Below, one piece after another: positions 54,629 to 63,825 of a DNA stretch of 64,000 nt. Where the stretch lies: the NCBI RefSeq assembly GCF_016595465.1, contig NZ_JAENIK010000004.1:248001-312000 (forward strand). The letters are read 5' to 3'. The notes beneath the pieces were generated by a model. It made no database searches. It was not told the DNA's origin and saw nothing but the letters and a program-made list of their open reading frames with translations. Each line of letters starts with the position of its first letter. Within the stretch, counting starts at the first letter, position 1. Origin of the DNA: Luteolibacter yonseiensis (GTDB taxonomy: Bacteria > Verrucomicrobiota > Verrucomicrobiia > Verrucomicrobiales > Akkermansiaceae). The translations under genes were made by a program, and so were the position numbers.

Positions 54629-57007
54629 TTGAAACGCGCGCTTGCACTTTTTCTCCTTTTTTCCGAGCCGATGGTCGCCCAGATCCCCCGGGCGGAGGCG
54701 ATCGATCCCGCGTTGAACCCGGATGCCGGGAACGATTTCTACCTCCGTGGGAAAAATCTCTATGACGCCGCGCAGGCCAGCACCACGCAGGAGAACCGCA
54801 TGGAGTACTTCCAGCGTTCCGCGCAGATTTTTTCCGAATACCTGAATGCGTTTCCCAACCATCCGAACGCGGAGGTCGTTTGGTGGTATTTGGGAAACTG
54901 CTATTACCTGTCCGGCCAGGTGGATGACGGGAAACGCTGTTTCAGCACGCTGATGAACCGTTACCCCAACGGAAAATCGGCCGCACTCGCCGCCTACACG
55001 CTGGCGGCGGATTATTACAACAAGTCCGAATACGCCTTCGCCGCACCGCTTTTCGAGCGGTTCGCCGCCAACGCCCCGAAGCCGGAAGAGCGCTCGCGCG
55101 GCAATTACTATGCGGGAAATTGCTACCGTTTCCTGAAGCGGGAACGTGAGGCGACGGCGGTCTACCGGAAAGTCGTCGAGGATCCCGCGGGCGCGCTCTA
55201 TGCCCCGCAGGCGAAGGTCGCCCTCGGGCACCTGGCCCTCTCCGCCGGGAAACTCCAGGACGCGCTCGCCCAGTTTGAGGAAGTCGTCTCTTCCCCCTAT
55301 ACCCCGAAGATCCGTGGAGAGGCGGCGCTCAACGCCTCCCTCGCCGCCACCAAACTCGGACTGACCGACCAAGCGGACAAGTATCTCCAGCTCATTCTCA
55401 ACAATCCGGGAATGGACGACTTCCGGACCGATGCCCAGACCGCCCTGATGGGGAACCTGTTCGCGAAGAAGCAATACCGCGAGGTCGTCGAGATTTTCCG
55501 CCGGGGCTCGGCAAAGGCCACCGGCGACAAGGAAGCCGGCCGCCTCATGCTGGCCGCACGCTCCTACATGCGGCTCAAGCAACCGAGCGAGGCTCTCCAG
55601 CTCTTCCGCGATGTCGAGAAGCTCGTGAAACCCGAGACCGACATGGCATTCCAGGCCGCCTACTACCGGTTGCTTTGCTTTTTCCAGATCGAAGGCCGCC
55701 ATCTGCCGGATCAGGTGGACGCGTTCCTCCAGCTTTACCGGAAGTCCCGGCCTGACGACGCGCGCATCCATACCGCGCTGATGATGAAAGCGGAAGCCCT
55801 CTTTTCGAACAAGGACACCGCAGCCGCGGCCGCGGTTTACAGCGAGATCAACGCCGCCATCATCAGCGAGAAAAACCGCCCCGGACTCCTTTACCAACGC
55901 GGCTGGTGCCTTTCCGAATCCGGTGATCCCCAAGGTGCCATCCGTTCGCTGAGCGAGTTCATTTCCAAGTATCCCGAAGACCCGCGCGTTCCGTCCGCCT
56001 TCGCCAAGCGCGCGAAGGCCTACGCCGAAAGCGCGGAACCCGCGAAAGCCATCGCGGACTTTGACCGCCTCACCACCAATGCCGCCACTCCGGCGGACTT
56101 GAAGTCTTTCGGCTGGCTCGAATCCGCCCGCCTGCGCCGCACCGAGGGCAACTTCGCGGACATGATCGTCCGCTACCAGGGGTTGTTGCAGAATGACAAG
56201 GATCTCACCGACAACCTCCAGGCCGAGGCAAACTACTACATCGGCTGGGGAATGTGGAAAAACAACACCGCCAAGGACGCGATCCCCTACCTCGAAAGCG
56301 CCCGCAAGCTGCGGCCGGACGCCTATCGCAAGCACGCGGGCCTCATCCTGACGCTCAGCTACTTCGCCGCGCAGGACACCGCGAAACTCGTCGGGGAAAT
56401 CAATCTCGCCATCGCGGGGAAATTCGAGGGCGACATCCCGAACCAGACGATCGAGTGGGCCGGCATGCAGTCGTTCTATACCGGGGATTATGCCACTTCC
56501 GCCAAGTTCCTCACCCTCGTTTCCAACCCGAAGGAACCCCGCGAGACGGCAAACAAGATCTGGCGTCACCTGGCCAAGGCACGCCTCGAGACCAACGATG
56601 CGGAGGGAGCCCTGACCGCCGTCAACAACGTGCTCGCGGTTGAGGACAATCCCGCTCTGAAGGCGGACAGCCTGGTGGACCGCGGCCGCGCGCTCTTCAT
56701 GCTCAAGCGCTATGACGAGTCCCGCAAATCCTCCGACGAAGCCTTCTCGCTTCACCCGCAGGGCCACACCGCCGCGGGACTGAACATCCTCTACGGCGAC
56801 CTGGAAATGAATGCCGGAAATCCCGGACCCGCCGCGGCGAAATATCAGGTTGTGGTACTCTTCCATGTGGACGACAAGGAATTGAAGCCTGTCGCGCTCT
56901 GGAAACTCATCCAAGCCCTCGAAAAACAGGCGGACCAACCCGAGGCGGAGAAATACCGCCAGCAGCTCCAGACCGAGTTTCCTGACTGGAAGGCGCCGAA
57001 GTCCTGA
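54629..57007 (+). CDS. Large secreted TPR protein, last gene of the Exb cluster
   Basis: 792 residues. The likely start is a TTG at 54629, which gives the signal peptide (M)KRALALFLLFSEPMVA-QIPRAEA; no earlier ATG exists in frame. The whole mature protein is TPR/Sel1-like helical hairpins: AEVVWWYLGNCYYLSGQVDDGKRCFSTLMNRYPNG, SAAGLNILYG-type repeats, LLYQRGWCLSESGDPQGAIRSLSEFISKYPEDPR, ANYYIGWGMWKNNTAKDAIPYLESARKL. This is the YbgF (CpoB)/BamD style, known to link Tol-Pal to wall synthesis. It mirrors the 974-residue TPR protein at the other end of the cluster. Confidence 0.87.
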   Translation: MKRALALFLLFSEPMVAQIPRAEAIDPALNPDAGNDFYLRGKNLYDAAQASTTQENRMEYFQRSAQIFSEYLNAFPNHPNAEVVWWYLGNCYYLSGQVDDGKRCFSTLMNRYPNGKSAALAAYTLAADYYNKSEYAFAAPLFERFAANAPKPEERSRGNYYAGNCYRFLKREREATAVYRKVVEDPAGALYAPQAKVALGHLALSAGKLQDALAQFEEVVSSPYTPKIRGEAALNASLAATKLGLTDQADKYLQLILNNPGMDDFRTDAQTALMGNLFAKKQYREVVEIFRRGSAKATGDKEAGRLMLAARSYMRLKQPSEALQLFRDVEKLVKPETDMAFQAAYYRLLCFFQIEGRHLPDQVDAFLQLYRKSRPDDARIHTALMMKAEALFSNKDTAAAAAVYSEINAAIISEKNRPGLLYQRGWCLSESGDPQGAIRSLSEFISKYPEDPRVPSAFAKRAKAYAESAEPAKAIADFDRLTTNAATPADLKSFGWLESARLRRTEGNFADMIVRYQGLLQNDKDLTDNLQAEANYYIGWGMWKNNTAKDAIPYLESARKLRPDAYRKHAGLILTLSYFAAQDTAKLVGEINLAIAGKFEGDIPNQTIEWAGMQSFYTGDYATSAKFLTLVSNPKEPRETANKIWRHLAKARLETNDAEGALTAVNNVLAVEDNPALKADSLVDRGRALFMLKRYDESRKSSDEAFSLHPQGHTAAGLNILYGDLEMNAGNPGPAAAKYQVVVLFHVDDKELKPVALWKLIQALEKQADQPEAEKYRQQLQTEFPDWKAPKS

Positions 57008-57052
57008 TTTTTCTCCTATCATTTCCACCGATCCCTGTTTTTTTTCCCGCAG

Positions 57053-59005
57053 ATGATTCCTCCAGCCTCCACCGCATCACCCTCGAAACCCGCCAAACGC
57101 AAGGCCGAATCCTGGTCTTCGGAGAAATCCTCCGAGCTTTATGGCGTCGACACATGGGGCCACGGCTTCTTCGGCGTGAACAAGAAGGGCGACGTCACCG
57201 TGCGCCTCGAGGATGACGAGGCAAAGGCGGAGGTTTCCCTCTTCGAAGTCATCGACGGCCTCCGCGACCGGGGCACCCACCTCCCCGTCCTGTTGCGTTT
57301 CCGGGACCTCCTCCATTCCCGCATCGCGGAAATCAACGAGTCGTTCCGCAAGGCGATCAAGGAAACCAAATATCGCGGGGAATATCGCGGGGTCTACCCT
57401 ATCAAGGTCAACCAGCAGCGCCAGGTCATCGAGGAAATCACCGAGTTCGGTAAAAAATACCACTATGGTCTGGAAGCGGGCTCCAAGCCGGAACTCATCG
57501 CCGCGCTCGCGCACATGCACGACCCGGAGGCTTACCTGATCTGCAATGGCTACAAGGACGAGGAGTTCATCGACCTCGCGCTGCAAGCGCAGAAAATGGG
57601 GCTGCGCATCATGCTCGTGCTGGAAATGCCCAGCGAGCTCGACCTCATCCTGGAGCGCTCGCGCAAGCTCGGCATCCTGCCGAACCTCGGCGTCCGCGTC
57701 CGTCTTTCTACCAAGGGATCCGGCCATTGGCAGGACAGCGCAGGTGACAAATCCGTCTTCGGCCTCAACGCGTCCCAGGTGATCGCGGTGGTCGATCAGC
57801 TCAAGGAGTCCGGTTACATGGGCTGCCTGAAGATGCTGCACTACCACCAGGGTTCGCAGATCCCGAACATCGCGGCGATCCGTGAGGGAGCGACGGAGGC
57901 GGTCCGCATGTATTGCGACCTGGTCAAGGAAGGCGCGCCCATGGGCGTGCTCGACATCGGTGGCGGCATGGCCGTGGACTACGATGGCTCGCACACGAAT
58001 TTCCACTCGTCCTGCAACTACTCCGTCTCGGAATACTGCACCGACATCGTCGAGGTTATTTCCCAGATCTGTGACAAGGCCGGCGTCGCCCACCCGAACC
58101 TCATCTCGGAGTCCGGCCGGGCCGTCGTCGCCTACTACTCGGTGCTTGTCTTCAACATCCTGGATGTCACCAGCGCGCAAACCAGCGAGGAAGCCCCTCC
58201 GATTCCGGAGAACGCGCCGCAGAACCTCATGAACATCATCGAGGTGAACAAGGTGATCAACAAGAAGAACCTCCAGGAGTGCTTCAACGACGCGATGTAC
58301 TACCGCGACCAGATGCGCGCGCAGTTCTTCTACGGTGCCGCCACCCTGCGCGAGCGCGGCCTCGCCGAAGCGTGGTTCTGGCACATCCTCACCCGCATCT
58401 CCCACATCATCGCCGAGCTGGACGACGATATTCCGGAAGACCTCCGCGAGCTGTCCTCCACGCTGGTCGATTTCTACTACGGGAACTTCTCGCTCTTCCA
58501 GTCCCTGCCCGACTCATGGGCGATCGACCAGGTTTTCCCGGTCATGCCGATCCACCGGCTCAACGAGAAGCCGCGCAACCGCGCCGTGCTCGCGGACATC
58601 ACCTGCGATTGCGACGGAAAGATCGACCGCTTCATCGACAAGGAAGACGTCGCGAAAATCCTGCCCTTGCACGATTTCAAGCCTGGCGAACCCTACTACC
58701 TCGCCGTCTTCCTCGTCGGCGCGTACCAGGAAACCCTCGGCGATCTTCACAACCTGCTCGGAGACACCAACGTCGTCGGCGTGCACTTGGAAAAGGGCAA
58801 GCCCGTCTACACCCATGAAGTCGAGGGCGACACGGTGGCGGATGTGCTCAGCTACGTGGAGTTCGATCCGAAAGAGCTCGTGACCCGCTTCCGGACCTTT
58901 GCCGAAAAGGCCGTCACCGAAGGGCGTATTTCACCGAAGGAACGCCGCGAGATCCTTGATCTGTTCCGCGAGGGCCTTGCGGGATATACTTATTTCGAAA
59001 GCTGA
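57053..59005 (+). CDS. speA: Biosynthetic arginine decarboxylase
   Basis: 650 residues, near the usual length of SpeA. It makes agmatine from arginine, the first step to putrescine. The PLP-binding Lys is K118 in YPIKVNQQ. Other family markers are GLEAGSKPEL, MLHYHQGSQIPN (PLP phosphate side), VLDIGGGMAVDYDGS, LISESGRAVVAYYSVL and the C-terminal DITCDCDGKIDRFID, where the Cys-Asp pair from the other subunit completes the active site. The last segment SYVEFDPKELVTRFR ... RREILDLFREGLAGYTYFES is conserved in bacterial SpeA. It lies 45 bp after the last TPR gene and may share its transcript. Confidence 0.96.
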   Translation: MIPPASTASPSKPAKRKAESWSSEKSSELYGVDTWGHGFFGVNKKGDVTVRLEDDEAKAEVSLFEVIDGLRDRGTHLPVLLRFRDLLHSRIAEINESFRKAIKETKYRGEYRGVYPIKVNQQRQVIEEITEFGKKYHYGLEAGSKPELIAALAHMHDPEAYLICNGYKDEEFIDLALQAQKMGLRIMLVLEMPSELDLILERSRKLGILPNLGVRVRLSTKGSGHWQDSAGDKSVFGLNASQVIAVVDQLKESGYMGCLKMLHYHQGSQIPNIAAIREGATEAVRMYCDLVKEGAPMGVLDIGGGMAVDYDGSHTNFHSSCNYSVSEYCTDIVEVISQICDKAGVAHPNLISESGRAVVAYYSVLVFNILDVTSAQTSEEAPPIPENAPQNLMNIIEVNKVINKKNLQECFNDAMYYRDQMRAQFFYGAATLRERGLAEAWFWHILTRISHIIAELDDDIPEDLRELSSTLVDFYYGNFSLFQSLPDSWAIDQVFPVMPIHRLNEKPRNRAVLADITCDCDGKIDRFIDKEDVAKILPLHDFKPGEPYYLAVFLVGAYQETLGDLHNLLGDTNVVGVHLEKGKPVYTHEVEGDTVADVLSYVEFDPKELVTRFRTFAEKAVTEGRISPKERREILDLFREGLAGYTYFES

Positions 59006-59019
59006 TTTCCCCCGCTGTT

Positions 59020-59043
59020 TCTCACCGGATTCCACGAATTCCG
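59020..59043 (+). terminator. Hairpin after speA
   Basis: CACCGGATT / AATTCCGGTG (59020-59028 and 59034-59043) forms a stem with one bulged base, just after the speA stop. Only weak T-richness follows (CGTTTTC 20 nt later), so its efficiency is doubtful. Confidence 0.4.
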
Positions 59044-59263
59044 GTGCATGCCGCCCGTTTTCACGAGAGCCGGCCGCCTGTGCGGATCGCGCCGTGTGCG
59101 GGGCCACGTCCCCATGCGGGCTGGTGGAGGGACGTGATGTGCCGTCATTCGGGAGAAACCGGTCGGAATGATTTCTCCGCCCGGTGTCTTTCAAGACATC
59201 GGTTACGATATTGAAACAGTTCGGAACGTGTCGCGTTCATGGATGGAAGGAAACTCGCCAGAC

Positions 59264-61294
59264 ATGAGATTGAGATTTCCCCTTGCCTTGGCGATATTGG
59301 TGAGCCTGGAGCCCGTGAGCGCCCAGATCATCGAGGTGAACCCGAACATCGGACACACCCGCCACCACCACCGTCACGGCGCCAAACTTCCTACGGAAGC
59401 GGCGAGTCCGCAGAGATTCATCACCTCGCGGGAAGGCGCGGCCGCGCTGATGCTGCCCGAGGAAAAGGACGCGTTCCAGTTCGTCGTCTTCGGCGACCGC
59501 ACCGGTGGACCTGTTGACGGGGTCAGCGTGCTGGCGGACGCGGTCCGCGACGTGAATCTTCTCGGACCCGACATGGTGATGACGGTGGGGGACCTGATCC
59601 AAGGCTACAACAATGGCGACAAATGGGTCACCCAGGCCAACGAATACAAGGAGATCATGGGCCAGCTGGCGAGTCCATGGTTTCCGGTGGCGGGAAATCA
59701 CGACACCTACTGGCGCGGAAAGGAAAACGAGGTGCGTCCGCCGGGCGAGCACGACTCGTTGTTCGAGACACATTTCGGCCCCTTGTGGTATGCCTTCGAA
59801 CACAAGGATTCCTGGTTCATCGTGCTGTATTCGGATGAGAGCAATCCGAAAACCAACACCAAGGACTTCGGAGACCCGGAGACCCAGAAAATGAGTCCGG
59901 AGCAGTTCAACTGGCTGGCCGAGACGTTGAAAAAAGCCAAGGACGCCAATCACGTGTTCCTTTTCCTCCACCACCCGCGCTGGCTCGGCGCACAGGGGAA
60001 AAAAGGCTACGGCGACGACTGGAACCGCGTGCACGAACTGTTGAAATCCGCGGGAAACGTCTCCGCCGTATTCGCAGGACACGTGCACCAGATGCGTAGC
60101 GACGGCCCCCGCGACGGCATCGAATACATCACCCTCGCCACCACCGGCGGGCATGTGCCCGGCTACGGTGAATCGTTGGGGTTCCTCCACCATTACGACG
60201 TGGTGACGGTGCGCAAGGATGGCATCTCCCTCGCGGCGATCCCGGTCGGCAAGGTGCTCGATCCACGGGAAATGACCGGCAATCTCATCTCCGAAACCAA
60301 ACTCTTCGGCGAGCAGGAGCTCACACCCGGCCCGGTGGTGTCGCTCGCGGCGGATGCCTCCGCCAACGCGTCCTTTCATTTGGAAATCGCGAACCCATCC
60401 ACCCGCCCGGTCGATTTCACACTCAACGCGGACAGCGAGGACAGCCGCTGGGCGTTCTCGCCGGACCACCGTCACGGAACACTCCAGCCCGGTGAGAAGA
60501 AGACCCTGGAATTCCAGGTCACCCGCCTCGCCTCGCCCATCGACGAATCGTTCCGCGATCCGCGCCTTACGCTGGAGGCGGAATATCTCGCACCGGGATT
60601 CCGCTACACCATTCCGAAGCGCGAGATCGCCGTGCCGGTGGACTTCCCCAACGACGGAGCCGGCCCGCCGAACCGCGCGCTCCGTTTCGACGGTGTGGAA
60701 GATTTCCTCAGGGTTCCGTCCAAGAGCTTCGATCCCGGTGAAACCATCACCCTGGAATGCCGCTTCAAGGCGGATCACTTCAACGGCCGCACCGGCCTCG
60801 TCACCAAGGCGCAGGGCTCGGACTACGGGCTCTTCGTGAGCAACGGGAAGCCCACCTTCAACACCTTCATCGGCGAGCGCTACCTCAGTGTGACGGCGTC
60901 CCAACCGGTGCTCGAACCCGGCCGGTGGCACCACCTCGCCGGTCAATACGACGGCCGCGAAGCCCGTCTCTACCTGGACGGGAAGCTGATCGCGGCCAAA
61001 GCTGGCGAAGGTGTCCGCAAGCGCAACGAGCTCCCTCTCGTCATCGGTGGCGATGTGGACGGAGCGGGCACCGCGACATCCTATTTCAGCGGCCTCATCG
61101 ATTACGTCCGCCTTTCGAAGGTCCCACGTTATCAAGGTGAGGAAATCGCCGTGCCCGAGCGTATTGAAAGCGACGCCGACACCACACTGCTCCTCCAGAT
61201 GGATGAGATCACCGGCCTCCGCCTTCCCGACAGTTCCCCGTCCGCAGCCCATGCCGAACGCTGCGGCAAGCCAGCCCTTGTCCCAAACCGATAG
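59264..61294 (+). CDS. Secreted metallophosphoesterase with LamG domain
   Basis: About 676 residues from the ATG at 59264, which gives the signal peptide LRFPLALAILVSLEPVSA. The calcineurin-like phosphoesterase motifs appear in order: VVFGDRTG, TVGDLIQG, VAGNHDTYW, FLFLHHPRW and FAGHVHQM, so the dimetal centre is complete. A His-rich mature N-terminus (HTRHHHRHG) may bind metal. A beta domain (about 395-500) and a LamG/concanavalin-like domain (RFDGVEDFLRVPS ... GRWHHLAGQYDGREARLYLDGKLI ... YFSGLIDYVRLSK) follow. It hydrolyses an extracellular phosphate ester; the LamG part may bind glycan. It is the first gene of a three-gene phosphoesterase set. Confidence 0.88.
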   Translation: MRLRFPLALAILVSLEPVSAQIIEVNPNIGHTRHHHRHGAKLPTEAASPQRFITSREGAAALMLPEEKDAFQFVVFGDRTGGPVDGVSVLADAVRDVNLLGPDMVMTVGDLIQGYNNGDKWVTQANEYKEIMGQLASPWFPVAGNHDTYWRGKENEVRPPGEHDSLFETHFGPLWYAFEHKDSWFIVLYSDESNPKTNTKDFGDPETQKMSPEQFNWLAETLKKAKDANHVFLFLHHPRWLGAQGKKGYGDDWNRVHELLKSAGNVSAVFAGHVHQMRSDGPRDGIEYITLATTGGHVPGYGESLGFLHHYDVVTVRKDGISLAAIPVGKVLDPREMTGNLISETKLFGEQELTPGPVVSLAADASANASFHLEIANPSTRPVDFTLNADSEDSRWAFSPDHRHGTLQPGEKKTLEFQVTRLASPIDESFRDPRLTLEAEYLAPGFRYTIPKREIAVPVDFPNDGAGPPNRALRFDGVEDFLRVPSKSFDPGETITLECRFKADHFNGRTGLVTKAQGSDYGLFVSNGKPTFNTFIGERYLSVTASQPVLEPGRWHHLAGQYDGREARLYLDGKLIAAKAGEGVRKRNELPLVIGGDVDGAGTATSYFSGLIDYVRLSKVPRYQGEEIAVPERIESDADTTLLLQMDEITGLRLPDSSPSAAHAERCGKPALVPNR

Positions 61295-61297
61295 AAT

Positions 61298-62098
61298 ATG
61301 ACCGTTAGAAAATTATTGCCTCTCGCGCTCTTCCTGTGCGCCACGCCGTTGTTCGCGGGGCCGTTCCTCGTCGCCCACCGCGGCGCGTCGAAGGATGCGC
61401 CTGAAAACACGATCCCGGCTTTCGAACTCGCCTGGAAGCAGGGCGCGGACGCCATCGAGGGTGACTTCCACCTCACCGCGGACGGGAAGATCGTCTGCAT
61501 CCATGACTACGACACCCTACGGGTGTCCGGGACGAAAAAGAGCGTGAAGCAGAGCACGCTCCAGGAGCTTCAAGAGCTGGACGCGGGTGCCTGGTTCCAG
61601 CCACAGTGGAAGGGCGTGCGCCTGCCGACGTTTTCCGAAGTCGCCGCCACCGTGCCGGCGGGGAAAAAATTCTACATCGAGGTGAAATGCGGGCCGGAGA
61701 TCGTGCCGGAACTCCTGCGCGGCATCGAGGCGTCCGGGTTGAAGACCGACCAGATCGTGATCATTTCCTTCCACGCTCCCGTCATCCGCGAGATGAAGGA
61801 GAAAGCATCACAGTTCAAAGCCTATTGGCTTTCCTCGTTTGAAAAATCCTCACCACTGGAACCTTCGCTGGATGATGTGCTGACCACCCTCCGCGCCATC
61901 AAGGCGGACGGATTCAGCTCGCAGGCGGACGCCCGGCTCACCGCGGAATTCATCAAGGGTATCCGCGACGCGGGCTTCGAATACCACAGCTGGACCATCG
62001 ACGAACCCAAGGTTGCGGAAAACTTCCTCAACCTCGGAGCCCAATCCATCACCACGAACCGCCCGGCCTTCCTGCGTGAAGCGCTGGAGCACAACTGA
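61298..62098 (+). CDS. Secreted glycerophosphodiester phosphodiesterase
   Basis: 266 residues, a signal peptide (LLPLALFLCATPLFA) and a GDPD TIM barrel. Catalytic residues are in VAHRGASKDAPENT (HR), AIEGDFHLTADG (E and D for Ca binding) and CIHDYDTLRV (second His); FYIEVKC gives the later metal Glu. It would release glycerol-phosphate from deacylated phospholipids. It starts 3 bp after the metallophosphoesterase gene, so they share an operon. Confidence 0.93.
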   Translation: MTVRKLLPLALFLCATPLFAGPFLVAHRGASKDAPENTIPAFELAWKQGADAIEGDFHLTADGKIVCIHDYDTLRVSGTKKSVKQSTLQELQELDAGAWFQPQWKGVRLPTFSEVAATVPAGKKFYIEVKCGPEIVPELLRGIEASGLKTDQIVIISFHAPVIREMKEKASQFKAYWLSSFEKSSPLEPSLDDVLTTLRAIKADGFSSQADARLTAEFIKGIRDAGFEYHSWTIDEPKVAENFLNLGAQSITTNRPAFLREALEHN

Positions 62099-62113
62099 TC
62101 CGACCAACCATTC

Positions 62114-63682
62114 ATGAGCCTTCATCTCACCCGCCGTTCCTGTATCGTAGGATCGGTCTCCGCCCTTCTCGCCCTCGGTGCCGAACGCGTGTTCGGAGCA
62201 TCCGGCACGATCCTCACGCAACCTCATTTCCCCGACTACCCTTTCAAGCTCGGCGTCGCCTCCGGAGATCCGGATTCCAGCGGCTTCGTGCTCTGGACAC
62301 GCCTCGCCCCGAAGCCTCTCGAGGGCGGCGGGATGGGGCCTGAATCCGTCCAGGTCTTCTGGCAGGTGTCCGAGGACGAGGCCATGACCAAGATCGTCGC
62401 CAGGGGGGAAACCATCGCCACCGCGGGTCTCGGCCACTCCGTCCACGTCGAAGTGGGAGGCCTCAGGCCGGACCGGTGGTACTGGTATCAATTCAAGGCA
62501 GGCAGCGAGGTCAGCCAGAAAGGGCGCACCCGCACGCTGGAACACCGCAACCGTCCCGCGGCGGAGACCACAGCTTTGAAAATGGCGTTCGCGTCCTGCC
62601 AGCACTTCGAGGCCGGATACTACACGGCCTACGACCACATGCTCGCGGAGTCTCCCGATCTGGTGTTCCACCTGGGTGACTACATCTACGAAGGCCCGAG
62701 CCGCACCGGACAGGTCCGCTCGCACGTCGGCCCGGAGACGGTCACCCTCGAACATTATCGCAACCGCCACGCCCAGTACAAGACGGACGCCTCCCTGCAG
62801 GCCATGCACGCGGCCGCGCCATGGGTCGTCACCTGGGATGACCACGAGTTCGACAACAACTATGCCGGAGACATTCCCGAGGAGAAGTCCCCCACCGAGC
62901 GGCTCGAATTCCTCAAGCGCCGCGCCGCCGCGTACCAGGCGTATTACGAGCACATGCCGCTGCGCACCACCTCCATCCCGGACGGTCCCGGCATGCGTCT
63001 CTACCGCAGCATCCGTCACGGAAAACTCGTGGATTTCCATTTCCTCGATACCCGCCAATACCGCAGCGACCAACCGAACGGCGACGGAATGAAGGCCCCC
63101 GGATCCGCGGCACTCGATCCCAAGGCATCCATCCTCGGTGAAGCGCAGCGCACCTGGCTGCTGGACGAACTCACGAACTCACGCCCGCAGTGGAACGTGC
63201 TGGCACAGCAGGTGATGATGGCGCGCGTGGATCGCGAACGCGGCCCTGACGAAAAATGCAGCATGGACCAGTGGCCGGGCTATGAAATCGAACGTCGCTC
63301 GATTTTGAACGCCTTCGATGAACGGAAAATCACCAACCCCGTCGTGCTGACAGGCGACATCCACACCCATTGGGCCAATGATCTGGTCATGGACTACGAT
63401 GGCAAGGACTCCCGCGCCATCGGCTCCGAGTTCGTCTGTTCCTCCATCACCTCCAAAGGCGATGGCAAGGATGTGTCGAGGGAGGAGGGTGAGATACAGG
63501 CGGAGAATCCGTTCGTCCGTTACTACAGCGATCACCGTGGCTACGTCAGCTGCCGGATCGATGCGAAACAATGGCAGTCTGATTTCCGGACCGTTGAATA
63601 TGTGAGCCGTCCCGGAGCGCCGGTGCTCACGCCCGCATCATTCATCGTGGAGAACAACCGCCCCGGTTTGCAAAAGGCGTGA
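62114..63682 (+). CDS. phoD: Tat-exported PhoD-like alkaline phosphatase/phosphodiesterase
   Basis: 522 residues. A twin-Arg signal (LTRRSCIVGSVSALLALGAERVFGA) shows Tat export, as is usual for PhoD. An N-terminal Ig-like domain of about 120 residues (FKLGVASGDPDSSGFVLWTRLAP) precedes the catalytic domain: MAFASCQHFEAGYYTAYDHM, LVFHLGDYIYEG, VTWDDHEFDNNYAGD, and late VVLTGDIHTHWANDL. These are the Ca/Fe-binding residues of PhoD. It is the third of three co-directional phosphoesterase genes, 15 bp after the GDPD gene. A Pho box could not be seen upstream of the set. Confidence 0.94.
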   Translation: MSLHLTRRSCIVGSVSALLALGAERVFGASGTILTQPHFPDYPFKLGVASGDPDSSGFVLWTRLAPKPLEGGGMGPESVQVFWQVSEDEAMTKIVARGETIATAGLGHSVHVEVGGLRPDRWYWYQFKAGSEVSQKGRTRTLEHRNRPAAETTALKMAFASCQHFEAGYYTAYDHMLAESPDLVFHLGDYIYEGPSRTGQVRSHVGPETVTLEHYRNRHAQYKTDASLQAMHAAAPWVVTWDDHEFDNNYAGDIPEEKSPTERLEFLKRRAAAYQAYYEHMPLRTTSIPDGPGMRLYRSIRHGKLVDFHFLDTRQYRSDQPNGDGMKAPGSAALDPKASILGEAQRTWLLDELTNSRPQWNVLAQQVMMARVDRERGPDEKCSMDQWPGYEIERRSILNAFDERKITNPVVLTGDIHTHWANDLVMDYDGKDSRAIGSEFVCSSITSKGDGKDVSREEGEIQAENPFVRYYSDHRGYVSCRIDAKQWQSDFRTVEYVSRPGAPVLTPASFIVENNRPGLQKA

Positions 63683-63716
63683 AAACCGGCAACCGTGGAT
63701 GGAGCGGGAATGAGGA

Positions 63717-63755
63717 AATACAAAAACCGATATGACCCTATAAGATTTTTGTATT
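63717..63755. terminator. AT-rich 10-bp inverted repeat after phoD
   Basis: AATACAAAAA (63717-63726) and TTTTTGTATT (63746-63755) are perfectly complementary around a 19-nt loop. It lies 35 bp past the phoD stop and ends in a T-run, so it is probably the operon terminator. It might also serve the following gene as a control element. Confidence 0.5.
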
Positions 63756-63825
63756 GTTAGGGAATCGTGCGATTGAGGGATTCTGGCATTTTGGGAACGG
63801 CTTCCTTTTCCAACCAAATTCCGCC

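Noticed and set aside
54587..57028. 813-codon open frame on the - strand
   Set aside because: It is antisense to the second TPR protein, for the same reason; its length is a by-product of GC-rich codon use.
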